Shown one piece after another: positions 24,488 through 31,980 of a DNA stretch of 42,535 nucleotides (its first letter is position 1; each line of letters opens with the position of its first letter). Source of the DNA: JAGXLC01 sp964461045 (lineage in GTDB: Bacteria; Bacteroidota; Bacteroidia; Bacteroidales; UBA12077); the NCBI GenBank assembly GCA_964461045.1, contig CAYWSJ010000023.1:1-42535 (forward strand). The letters run 5' to 3'. The notes under the pieces were generated by a model. That model was not told the DNA's origin. It searched no databases and worked only from the letters and a program-made list of their open reading frames with translations. The position numbers were made by a program, and so were the translations under genes.

Positions 24488-24526
24488 TAGTTCTGTTTAT
24501 TAAATGAAACAATAGGTAAAAAGGAA

Positions 24527-25045
24527 TTATTCCGGCTTAATTTTAAGCAAACATGTACCGTACTCTACAGGCTGACCGTCTTCTATACAAATTTCCCTTA
24601 CTTCTCCGCTAATATCAGCCTCGATTTTATTCATCACTTTCATAGCCTCTACAATACAGAGTATATCACCTTTGTTTATTTTGTCTCCTTTTTTTACAAA
24701 GGCCGCTTTGCCAGGTGCCGGGGATCTGTAGAATGTACCTATGATGGGAGATTCAACATTTATAAGAGATTCTTCTTCCTTTAAGAGCTTTTCTGTTTTC
24801 TCTTTTTCAGGTTGAACAATTTCTTCCTCAGTATCTTTTGTTTCATGACTCTTTTTTTGTGATTGCATGTTTTCAAGAAGTTGGCTTACATCTTCCTGGT
24901 TCATTGAAATGGAAGTATCTTTTCCATTTTTATTTTTCGTTAGCAAAATCTCTTCACCGTCATTTTTATATTTTAGTGTATCTATTGAAGTTTTCTCAAA
25001 TTGTTCCATGATTTTGAGAATTTGCTCCATTTTTTGTTCTTCCAT
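24527..25045 (-). CDS. accB: Acetyl-CoA carboxylase biotin carboxyl carrier protein
   Basis: Carries the biotin that shuttles CO2 between AccC and AccA/AccD. The 172-residue protein has an N-terminal helical domain, a charged Glu/Lys-rich linker (about 62-92) and the C-terminal biotinyl domain, with E-A-M-K-V at 133-137, where Lys136 is biotinylated. Val follows the Lys in place of the more common Met or Leu. The thumb-like insert and the short L-I-N-V-E-S-P-I-I-G-T-F-Y segment are present. First gene of the accBCDA operon. The start is set by AAGGAGG six bases before the ATG, which is exceptional for this window. Promoter at 25321-25351, leader about 270 nt. Confidence 0.95.
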   Translation of the reverse strand: MEEQKMEQILKIMEQFEKTSIDTLKYKNDGEEILLTKNKNGKDTSISMNQEDVSQLLENMQSQKKSHETKDTEEEIVQPEKEKTEKLLKEEESLINVESPIIGTFYRSPAPGKAAFVKKGDKINKGDILCIVEAMKVMNKIEADISGEVREICIEDGQPVEYGTCLLKIKPE

Positions 25046-25058
25046 GGTTTTCCTCCTT
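25046..25058 (-). promoter_or_regulatory. Consensus Shine-Dalgarno of accB
   Basis: On the minus strand AAGGAGG (25052-25058) is followed by six bases and the accB ATG. It complements seven bases of the anti-Shine-Dalgarno. Almost all other genes in the window have none. Confidence 0.85.
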
Positions 25059-25314
25059 ATTTAATTTAATTAAAGGATTTAATAAATTGGTTTAATTGGA
25101 AGGATCTTTGACCTGATAATTTTTTTGTCTCTGTCATTCAATCCTTTCTTGCATTGGCTTTGGCTATCGCTTAAATTTTATTAAGCTTTTATTTTTTATG
25201 GCTGGTTTTTTATTTAACAATTTAATTTTGATTTATATGTGATTTAGTTCTTTAGTTGTTATATGTTACGTAACAATTTTCCTGTTAAGCCATATTTATT
25301 TTAATTATGTTATA
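25059..25314 (-). other. Long 5' leader of the acc operon (part of gap 25046-25541)
   Basis: From the predicted transcription start near 25314 to accB there are about 270 nt with no coding frame of note. The segment is AT-rich, holds the perfect palindrome TGTTACGTAACA (25264-25275) and ends in the accB Shine-Dalgarno. The remainder of the 496-nt gap, up to 25541, holds the promoter and an inverted repeat, then non-coding sequence with no recognised feature down to the STAS-like gene. Confidence 0.5.
25264..25275. promoter_or_regulatory. 12-bp perfect palindrome in the acc leader
   Basis: TGTTACGTAACA equals its own reverse complement. It lies about 40-50 nt downstream of the predicted transcription start of the acc operon, where a bound repressor could block elongation. 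The half-sites resemble those of several dimeric regulators, but I cannot name one. Confidence 0.45.
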
Positions 25315-25320
25315 CAGCAC

Positions 25321-25351
25321 CAAATTTAAAGAAAAAATCAGACTTGACAAA
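25321..25351 (-). promoter_or_regulatory. Promoter of the accBCDA operon
   Basis: Read on the minus strand: TTTG (25348-25351), a 19-nt spacer, then TAAATTTG (25321-25328). Both boxes and the spacing match the Bacteroidota housekeeping consensus TTTG-N19-TAnnTTTG exactly. It is the best promoter match I found in the window. Confidence 0.8.
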
Positions 25352-25361
25352 ATTATACAAA

Positions 25362-25378
25362 ACACTAAATATTAGTGT
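25362..25378. promoter_or_regulatory. Inverted repeat just upstream of the acc promoter
   Basis: ACACTAA-ATA-TTAGTGT is a 7-3-7 inverted repeat whose near edge is 10 bp upstream of the -33 box. Its centre is near -56 relative to the predicted start, a usual position for an activator. It is a candidate binding site for a dimeric regulator of fatty-acid synthesis. Confidence 0.5.
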
Positions 25379-25541
25379 ATTACATCGTGAGTTTTGTTTT
25401 TTTGTAATTGGTTGTTTCTTTTAGTTGCTTGTCGCAGAGGGGCCTGGTTGTTTAAATTACGGCAAAAGAACCCCATCTCAATTTTGTTATAAATTCATTG
25501 ATTAGTGCCAAAATAAAATAAATAATGAATTAATTTTTTTG

Positions 25542-25907
25542 TTATGAAATGAGCCATTCTTTTGCTTCTTCCAGTGATCTAAATGGTTTCATGGCATTTT
25601 GACTTCCTAACACTAGATTATAAGCTTTTAATAAGATAGTCCTGGAATTACTGTTTATACCTACAATAGCTCTTTTTTTTGCAAGTTTAGGTGTTTCTTT
25701 TGCGATTTTTTTTGCTTCTTTCATGTAACCTGGAGTGGCATATGCATTAGTCATATCTGTTAGTTGGAGATACTCTTTATTCTCTTTTTTTATTATTTCA
25801 GCTGCTTCTTTCATTATATCTACCATTTCCTTGTCTGATTTGCATCCGTTATAATTAATGTAAAGTATTTCTTTTCCTTTGTGTTTTATTTTTTCTACTC
25901 CTGCCAT
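25542..25907 (-). CDS. Small SpoIIAA/STAS-like protein
   Basis: A 121-residue soluble protein without signal peptide. The alternating pattern (I-L-Y-I-N-Y-N-G-C strand, a helix with V-D-I-M-K-E-A-A-E-I-I, Y-L-Q-L-T-D-M-T-N-A-Y, a lysine-rich helix, R-A-I-V-G-I-N-S, then R-S-L-E-E-A-K-E-W-L at the end) fits the SpoIIAA-like/STAS fold found in many single-domain bacterial proteins. No phosphorylatable serine motif can be assigned with confidence. It stands alone, with the acc operon on one side and malic enzyme on the other, all on the minus strand. A role as a partner of an anti-sigma or phosphatase system is possible but not shown. Confidence 0.5.
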   Translation of the reverse strand: MAGVEKIKHKGKEILYINYNGCKSDKEMVDIMKEAAEIIKKENKEYLQLTDMTNAYATPGYMKEAKKIAKETPKLAKKRAIVGINSNSRTILLKAYNLVLGSQNAMKPFRSLEEAKEWLIS

Positions 25908-26008
25908 AAATAAAAATTTTTATTGATTTGTAGTTAATTCAATAAAAGTATTAAAAAGTTTTATGCATGTCAAATACTGATAATCATATAAACATATCCC
26001 TGTTATTA

Positions 26009-26042
26009 GAAAAAAGCTAACCCGGGTTTGGGTCAGCTTTTT
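26009..26042 (-). terminator. Terminator of the malic enzyme gene
   Basis: A 13-bp stem with one A-C mismatch (26011-26023 with 26030-26042) and a 6-nt loop. Read on the minus strand it ends in a run of T. It begins 24 nt after the malic enzyme stop codon. Confidence 0.88.
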
Positions 26043-26065
26043 AATGTAATAACTAAACAAATTCT

Positions 26066-27520
26066 TTATTTCACCTCATCAATAGCTTTTTTCAGAGCTT
26101 TTTCAAGCATTGACTTGTCAGGTGTTTTTATAAAGTTTTTGTCCATCATCATATCAATTGTTTGCCTTGTTTGCCCAATATCCTGCAGTGTTCTGTCATA
26201 AATTGTATCCCAGTCGGTTTTTACACGGGCTACTCCTTCTTTTACAGCCTGCATAGCAACGTCAGCAGCCTCAAATGCAAACATATCTGTTTCATCCATT
26301 TTTGGCATGATATAATCAGGATTCAAACCTTTCTTTTCTGCGTAATTAGCCATAGAATAAGATGCAGCAACTGCCATTTTATCTGTAATGCTTCTGGACC
26401 TTACAAGCAATGCTCCTTTTAGTATGCCGGGAAATCCCAGTGAATTGTTTACCTGGTTAGGAAAATCACCTCTTCCTGTTGCGACAATGTATGCACCAGC
26501 CTCTTTTGCAGCATAAGGATAAATTTCCGGTACTGGGTTGGCACATGCAAAAACAATAGGTTTGGTTCCCATTTTTTTGATCCATTCCGGTTTTACTGTA
26601 TCAGGTCCCGGCTTACTCAGGGCGATTAACACATCTGCCCCATCCATTGCTTTTTCAATATCTTCTGTTTTATTTGGATTTGTTTGTTGACAAAGATCCC
26701 ATTTCCTGTAAAATCTTTTATCTGCTTTAATATCTTCGCGATCTTTATGCAGGGCTCCTTTTGAATCGAAAAGGATCATTTTTTCGGGATCAGCACCTGC
26801 CTGCAATAACAGGCGAGCTATAGTTGCATTTGAGGCACCTGCTCCATAAAGCACAATTCGTATTTTATCCATATCTTTTTCAACAATTCTTAAGGCATTG
26901 ATTAAACCTGCAACTGTTACAGAGCCTGTTCCCTGTGCATCATCATGCCATACAGGAATATCACAATCTTCACGAAGAGTATCTAATACCTTATAACAAT
27001 TTGGCTGAGAAATATCTTCCAGGTTAACGCCACCAAAGCTGGGCTCAAGCATTTTTACAAAGTCTATTATTTTGTCAGGATCGTGTTCATTATTTTTGTT
27101 GTAGCTGTTTACACAAAGCGGAACAGCATCAATGCCTGCAAGATATTTCATCAGGTATGCCTTACCTTCCATAACCCCAAGTCCACCCGGAGGGGTTACG
27201 TCGCCGTCTCCAAGCACTCTTGTTGAGTCTGAAACAACAGCTACCATGTTTCCACGGTTGGAAACATCAAATGAAGCATTGTTGTCGTCACGAATTGTAG
27301 TTGATATTTTAGAAACACCCGGTGTATACCAGACATTGAACCAATTGAATCCAAAGACTCCTGCCTTGGGGAGAGTTTGCATTTTACCTCCATAAAACTT
27401 ATGAGATAATAAAGCCAGTTCTTTTAGAAATAAAGTTTTGGCTTTTGCAATTTGTTCCTGTGAGAAGTCATCAGGGAATAGTTCATTTAAATTTGATAAA
27501 GAAAGATCGATTTTTGACAT
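26066..27520 (-). CDS. Malic enzyme (oxaloacetate-decarboxylating malate dehydrogenase)
   Basis: Converts malate to pyruvate, CO2 and NAD(P)H. The 484-residue protein has the malic N-terminal domain with Y-T-P-G-V-S (about 65-70), the metal-site region E-D-I-S-Q-P-N-C-Y and H-D-D-A-Q-G-T-G, and the C-terminal NAD(P) Rossmann domain with G-A-G-A-S-N-A-T-I-A-R. The usual L-G-N-I-G-P-xx-G loop is here G-D-G-D-V-T-P-P-G-G-L-G, a variant of the short bacterial class. No phosphotransacetylase domain is fused (the MaeB type is about 760 aa). NADP use is likely but not proven. The start is fixed by AAGGAGGT five bases before the ATG. A -7 box lies at 27616-27623. With the acc operon nearby, supplying NADPH for lipid synthesis is a natural inference. 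Confidence 0.9.
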   Translation of the reverse strand: MSKIDLSLSNLNELFPDDFSQEQIAKAKTLFLKELALLSHKFYGGKMQTLPKAGVFGFNWFNVWYTPGVSKISTTIRDDNNASFDVSNRGNMVAVVSDSTRVLGDGDVTPPGGLGVMEGKAYLMKYLAGIDAVPLCVNSYNKNNEHDPDKIIDFVKMLEPSFGGVNLEDISQPNCYKVLDTLREDCDIPVWHDDAQGTGSVTVAGLINALRIVEKDMDKIRIVLYGAGASNATIARLLLQAGADPEKMILFDSKGALHKDREDIKADKRFYRKWDLCQQTNPNKTEDIEKAMDGADVLIALSKPGPDTVKPEWIKKMGTKPIVFACANPVPEIYPYAAKEAGAYIVATGRGDFPNQVNNSLGFPGILKGALLVRSRSITDKMAVAASYSMANYAEKKGLNPDYIMPKMDETDMFAFEAADVAMQAVKEGVARVKTDWDTIYDRTLQDIGQTRQTIDMMMDKNFIKTPDKSMLEKALKKAIDEVK

Positions 27521-27534
27521 AGGTACCTCCTTTT
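27521..27534 (-). promoter_or_regulatory. Consensus Shine-Dalgarno of malic enzyme
   Basis: On the minus strand AAAAGGAGGT is followed by ACCT and the ATG. AAGGAGGT pairs with the full anti-Shine-Dalgarno, which is unusual for this phylum. Confidence 0.85.
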
Positions 27535-27615
27535 GTAGTTATTATTAATTGTTTGATATTTGCCTGCTTCTGCAGATTTTGTAAACCAGAATATTTTGTG
27601 TTTATCGGTTTAAAA

Positions 27616-27623
27616 CAAATTTA
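27616..27623 (-). promoter_or_regulatory. Candidate -7 box of malic enzyme
   Basis: TAAATTTG on the minus strand, an exact match to TAnnTTTG, about 95 bp before the start codon. The -33 region lacks TTTG at the expected place. Confidence 0.35.
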
Positions 27624-27693
27624 AGAAATAATATGAGCTTAGTCACCTAATTGGAAGTGATAATTAGGAATGTGAGATATGCTATAAAACATA

Positions 27694-28098
27694 TTAACTG
27701 CTCGTAACTGTAACAACAATGTTTCGTGTACTTCTTGGACCATCAAACTCGCAGAGAAAAATATTTTGCCAGGTAGATAGCCCCATCCTGCCTTCAATTA
27801 ATGGAATTGTTTCTCCCGGCCCTACTAATCCTGCTTTCAGATGTGCATCTCCATTGTTGTCCTGGGCATCGTGCTGCCATACTCCATGTGGAATTAATTT
27901 TTTTAGCAGATTAATCACATCATTCTGAACCGATTGATCCCAGTTTTCCTGTATCATGATTCCAGCAGTAGCTCCCTGGACATATACCGATACTGTGCCG
28001 GTTTCTGTCTTACTTTCTAAAACTATGGCTTCAACCTCACGGGTAATATCATACAAGCCATTTTGTTTATCGGTACTTATATGAAATATTTTCTGCAT
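27694..28098 (-). CDS. YjbQ family protein (UPF0047)
   Basis: A 134-residue protein of the YjbQ/UPF0047 family. The signature residues are present: V-Y-V-Q-G-A-T-A-G-I (about 38-47), H-D-A-Q-D-N-N-G-D-A-H-L (about 76-87) and the C-terminal G-R-M-G-L-S-T-W-Q-N-I-F-L-C-E-F-D-G-P-R-S. The E. coli member shows weak thiamine-phosphate synthase activity, but the true role of the family is unsettled. Length is normal. It is divergent from leuS, whose start lies 157 bp away, and the malic enzyme gene begins 173 bp downstream, so it is probably transcribed alone. Confidence 0.92.
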   Translation of the reverse strand: MQKIFHISTDKQNGLYDITREVEAIVLESKTETGTVSVYVQGATAGIMIQENWDQSVQNDVINLLKKLIPHGVWQHDAQDNNGDAHLKAGLVGPGETIPLIEGRMGLSTWQNIFLCEFDGPRSTRNIVVTVTSS

Positions 28099-28255
28099 AA
28101 CTTAATACTTATTAGTTTTTATTTGATTCGTCCTTCAATTTACAATTTTATCAAAAAAATATAAAATATTCTCATAATCTTCTTTCTTCTATTACACAAC
28201 TTTTTCTATTTTCGCAGTGCTTTATTAATGATATACTTTTGAAAAAAATATACCT

Positions 28256-31018
28256 ATGGAATATAGTTTTCATGAAATAGAAAAGAAATGGCAAAAATAC
28301 TGGGATGAAACCAATATTTACAAAGTAGAAGTTGATCCTGCTAAGCCTAAATATTACGTGTTGGATATGTTTCCCTACCCTTCAGGAGCCGGTTTGCATG
28401 TTGGTCATCCGCTTGGCTATATTGCATCTGATATATTTGCACGTTATAAACGCATGCAGGGTTTTAATGTCCTGCATCCAATGGGATATGATGCATTTGG
28501 ACTACCTGCTGAGCAATATGCAATTCAAACAGGCCAACATCCTGCTAAAACCACTGATCAGAATATTCAAAGATATAAAGAACAATTAAGCCAGATAGGG
28601 TTTTCCTATGACTGGAGCAGAGAACTCAGAACTTGTGATCCTAAATATTATAAATGGACCCAGTGGGCTTTTCTTGAAATGTTTGAACACTGGTACAATA
28701 AAAAAACACAAAAAGCAGAGCCAATTGAGGAATTAAAAAATATTTTTTCAAAAGAAGGAAATAAAAATATAGATGCCGCCAGTAATAAGGTTGAAACATT
28801 CACTGCCGGTGAATGGAATGAAATGAGCGAGAAAGAACAACAGAAAATCCTTCAGAATTACCGGATTGCCTATTTAGCAGACACTTTAGTGAATTGGTGC
28901 CCTAAACTGGGAACTGTACTGGCTAATGATGAAGTAAAGGATGGTTTGTCTGTCAGAGGTGGTTACCCGGTAGTGCAGAAAAAAATGAAGCAGTGGTCGT
29001 TAAGAGTAACAGCCTATGCTGAAAGATTACTTAAAGGCCTGGAGCAACTGGAATGGTCTGATTCTCTCAAGGAAATACAAAGAAACTGGATAGGACGTTC
29101 TGAAGGTGCAGAGATTTACTTTGATGTGGATAACTCAGAAGAACCTGTTAATGTATTTACAACACGTCCGGATACCCTGTTTGGCGTGACTTATATGGTG
29201 CTAGCACCTGAAAGCGAGTGGGTAGAGAAACTCACAACGCCTGAAAATAAAGAGAAAGTTAGTCGTTATATAGAATGGGCCAAAACCCGTTCTGAAAGAG
29301 ATCGAATTGCAGATACACAAACCGTAACAGGTGAATTTACAGGAAGCTATGCGGTTCATCCTTTTACAAAAGAAAAACTCCCGGTTTGGGTGAGTGATTA
29401 TGTTCTGATTGGATACGGAACAGGGGCCATTATGGCTGTTCCTGCCCATGATGAACGGGATCATAAGTTTGCAAAATATTTTAATTTACCTATTCTTCCT
29501 GTTATTGAAGGTGGAAATCCGGAGGAAGAGGCTTTTGATTCAATGGATGCAAAAGTAATAAATTCGGATTTTATTACAGGTTTGCATGTGAAGGATGCAA
29601 TCTTAAAAATAAATGATGAAATTGAAAAAAGAGGGCTTGGAAAAAAGAAAGTGAATTACAGGTTGAGAGATGCTATTTTCAGCCGTCAGAGATACTGGGG
29701 CGAACCTTTTCCGATTTATTACAAGGACGATATGCCTTACCCGCTGGATAGGAGTAAATTACCACTCGAACTGCCAGAGGTGGATTCTTTTAAACCAACA
29801 GAGGACGGGAAACCGCCTCTCGGAAGGGCAAAAAACTGGCAAACAGAGGAAGGATATCCGCTTGAGCTGAGTACAATGCCGGGTTTTGCGGGTTCTTCTG
29901 CTTATTATTTGAGATTTATGGATCCACAAAATAACGAAGCTCTTGTTTCCCAAGAAGCAGATGAGTACTGGAGAAATGTAGATTTATATATTGGTGGTAT
30001 TGAACATGCCACAGGTCACCTTATTTATTCACGTTTCTGGAATAAATTTCTGTATGATATTGGCTGGGTTTGTGAAAAAGAACCTTTTAAGAAGCTGATT
30101 AACCAGGGAATGATCCAGGGACGTTCGAACTTTGTTTATCGCGTAAAGGGCACCAATAAATTTGTGTCGCATGGATTAAAAGATGAATATGATGTAACCC
30201 CGCTGCATGTGGATGTAAACATTGTGGATAATGACATACTGGATATTGAAGCTTTCAAAAACTGGAACCCGGAATATAAAGACGCCGAATTTATACTGGA
30301 AGAGGGAAAATATATTTGTGGATATGGTGTGGAAAAAATGTCTAAATCGCTTTATAATGTGATTAATCCGGATGATATTATTCGTGACTATGGCGCTGAT
30401 ACTTTAAGAATGTATGAAATGTTCCTGGGGCCTATTGAAATTTCAAAACCCTGGGATACTAACGGAATTGACGGAGTATATAAATTTTTAAGAAAACTAT
30501 GGAGATTATACCATGATGAAAATGGAGAATTTAACTGGTCAGATGAGAATCCTAGTGAAGAGGAGTTAAAATTAATCCATAAAACCATTAAAAAGGTGAA
30601 GGATGATATTGAAAATTTTTCCTTCAATACCGCAATTAGTGCCATGATGATTTGTGTTAATGAATTGTCTTCCAAGAAATGCAACAAAAAAGAAATTCTT
30701 GAAAAACTACTGCTTATTTTGGCACCCTTTGCTCCTCATATAGCAGAAGAATTATGGCACAGAGCAGGAAACAACACCTCTGTGGTTGATATAGATTTTC
30801 CTGAATACCAGGAGAAATATCTGAAAGAATCAACACTGACTTATCCCGTTTCTTTTAACGGAAAAATGCGGTTTAAACTTGATCTGCCCGCTGATATTTC
30901 AAAAGAGGAAGTTGAGAAGATTGTAATGAATCATGAAAAGTCTCAGAAATGGTTAGGAGATAAGCCTCCGAAAAAAATAATTTTTGTTCCCAAAAAAATA
31001 ATTAATGTCGTTGTTTAA
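28256..31018 (+). CDS. leuS: Leucyl-tRNA synthetase
   Basis: Charges tRNA-Leu. 920 residues, a usual length for Bacteroidota LeuRS. The class I signatures are H-V-G-H (48-51, in Y-P-S-G-A-G-L-H-V-G-H) and K-M-S-K-S (694-698). Between them is the CP1 editing domain with T-T-R-P-D-T-L-F-G-V (about 302-311) and the L-I-G-Y-G-T-G-A-I-M-A-V-P-A-H-D-E-R-D segment, so proofreading should be active. Additional residues at about 140-190 lie in the zinc-domain region. The C-terminal domain is complete. The next gene, yitT-like, begins inside the last 14 nt of leuS. Confidence 0.97.
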   Translation: MEYSFHEIEKKWQKYWDETNIYKVEVDPAKPKYYVLDMFPYPSGAGLHVGHPLGYIASDIFARYKRMQGFNVLHPMGYDAFGLPAEQYAIQTGQHPAKTTDQNIQRYKEQLSQIGFSYDWSRELRTCDPKYYKWTQWAFLEMFEHWYNKKTQKAEPIEELKNIFSKEGNKNIDAASNKVETFTAGEWNEMSEKEQQKILQNYRIAYLADTLVNWCPKLGTVLANDEVKDGLSVRGGYPVVQKKMKQWSLRVTAYAERLLKGLEQLEWSDSLKEIQRNWIGRSEGAEIYFDVDNSEEPVNVFTTRPDTLFGVTYMVLAPESEWVEKLTTPENKEKVSRYIEWAKTRSERDRIADTQTVTGEFTGSYAVHPFTKEKLPVWVSDYVLIGYGTGAIMAVPAHDERDHKFAKYFNLPILPVIEGGNPEEEAFDSMDAKVINSDFITGLHVKDAILKINDEIEKRGLGKKKVNYRLRDAIFSRQRYWGEPFPIYYKDDMPYPLDRSKLPLELPEVDSFKPTEDGKPPLGRAKNWQTEEGYPLELSTMPGFAGSSAYYLRFMDPQNNEALVSQEADEYWRNVDLYIGGIEHATGHLIYSRFWNKFLYDIGWVCEKEPFKKLINQGMIQGRSNFVYRVKGTNKFVSHGLKDEYDVTPLHVDVNIVDNDILDIEAFKNWNPEYKDAEFILEEGKYICGYGVEKMSKSLYNVINPDDIIRDYGADTLRMYEMFLGPIEISKPWDTNGIDGVYKFLRKLWRLYHDENGEFNWSDENPSEEELKLIHKTIKKVKDDIENFSFNTAISAMMICVNELSSKKCNKKEILEKLLLILAPFAPHIAEELWHRAGNNTSVVDIDFPEYQEKYLKESTLTYPVSFNGKMRFKLDLPADISKEEVEKIVMNHEKSQKWLGDKPPKKIIFVPKKIINVVV

Positions 31019-31892
31019 AAAGAAAATAGGTTTTAATAAAGACCAGATATTGCCAATTTTCCGGTCGTATGGAATAATTACGATCGGTCTTTTTATCAAT
31101 GCTTTGGGTTGGACTGTTTTTCTTATTCCGGCTGAGATTACAGGTGGAGGAATGACTGGTGTCTCTTCTCTTTTATTTTATGCCTTTAAATTTAAAGTAG
31201 GGCTTTCTTACCTTTTGATGAATGGAGTATTATTGCTTCTTGGAATAAAAGTTCTTGGAAAAAGCTTTGGGATTAAAACAGTATACGCTACTCTTATTCT
31301 TTCTTTGTTTTTATCACTGCTTGAAGGAATAGTTACAGAACCTATTGTGGATGAAAACTTTATGTCTGCTGTCATTGGCGGTATTATGGCAGGAGCAGGA
31401 GTCGGATTGGCTATAAGTCAGGGTGGAAGCACAGGAGGAACCGACATTATTGCCCTGATGATAAATAAAAATAGGAATATTAGTCCGGGCAAGATTCTGC
31501 TTTATCTTGATATAATTATTATTACCTCATCATATTTCATTTTTCAGTCAATTGAGAAAATTGTTTATGGTTATGTTAGTATGGCTGTAACAGCTTATAC
31601 TATCGATATGGTTCTTACAGGTGCTAAACGTACCGTACAGATGTTCATTTTCTCAAAAAAATATGAAATTATTGCCAACCGGATCGGAACTGAAATTAAA
31701 CGGGGAATAACCATTATTCACGGAAAAGGATGGTATACCCAGGAAGACGCTAAAATCCTCATGATACTGGTCAGAAAACAGGAATCAAATTATATTCTCC
31801 GTATTATCAAAGAAACAGACCCCGATGCTTTTATATCACTCGGAAATGTAATGGGCGTTTACGGACAAGGTTTTGACAGAATAAAGAAGTGA
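31005..31892 (+). CDS. YitT family membrane protein with DUF2179 domain
   Basis: 295 residues, with five to six membrane helices (about 20-170) of the YitT family, including F-L-I-P-A-E-I-T-G-G-G-M-T-G-V and G-G-S-T-G-G-T-D-I-I-A, followed by a soluble C-terminal DUF2179 domain (about 205-290, with G-I-T-I-I-H-G-K-G-W-Y and L-R-I-I-K-E-T-D-P-D-A-F-I). The function of the family is unknown; related proteins are suspected small-molecule transporters. The start codon overlaps the end of leuS in another frame, implying translational coupling. No separate promoter is visible. Confidence 0.9.
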   Translation: MSLFKKKIGFNKDQILPIFRSYGIITIGLFINALGWTVFLIPAEITGGGMTGVSSLLFYAFKFKVGLSYLLMNGVLLLLGIKVLGKSFGIKTVYATLILSLFLSLLEGIVTEPIVDENFMSAVIGGIMAGAGVGLAISQGGSTGGTDIIALMINKNRNISPGKILLYLDIIIITSSYFIFQSIEKIVYGYVSMAVTAYTIDMVLTGAKRTVQMFIFSKKYEIIANRIGTEIKRGITIIHGKGWYTQEDAKILMILVRKQESNYILRIIKETDPDAFISLGNVMGVYGQGFDRIKK

Positions 31893-31942
31893 TTATATTT
31901 AATTTCAGTGCGATGGTTGTGTTATTATTGTTGTAAAATCCT

Positions 31943-31950
31943 TATATTTG
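31943..31950 (+). promoter_or_regulatory. -7 box upstream of the M23 peptidase gene
   Basis: TATATTTG, an exact TAnnTTTG match 30 bp before the start codon. The -33 element is weak: the nearest clear TTG is 23 nt upstream. Confidence 0.45.
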
Positions 31951-31980
31951 TTGGGGAAGAAAAATGTAATGAGCTAAAAT

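Noticed and set aside
25542..25907. Direct partner of the SpoIIE phosphatase at 33383-36739.
   Set aside because: The STAS-like assignment is only moderate, the genes are about 7.5 kb apart on opposite strands, and no conserved phosphoserine motif could be assigned. Kept only as speculation.
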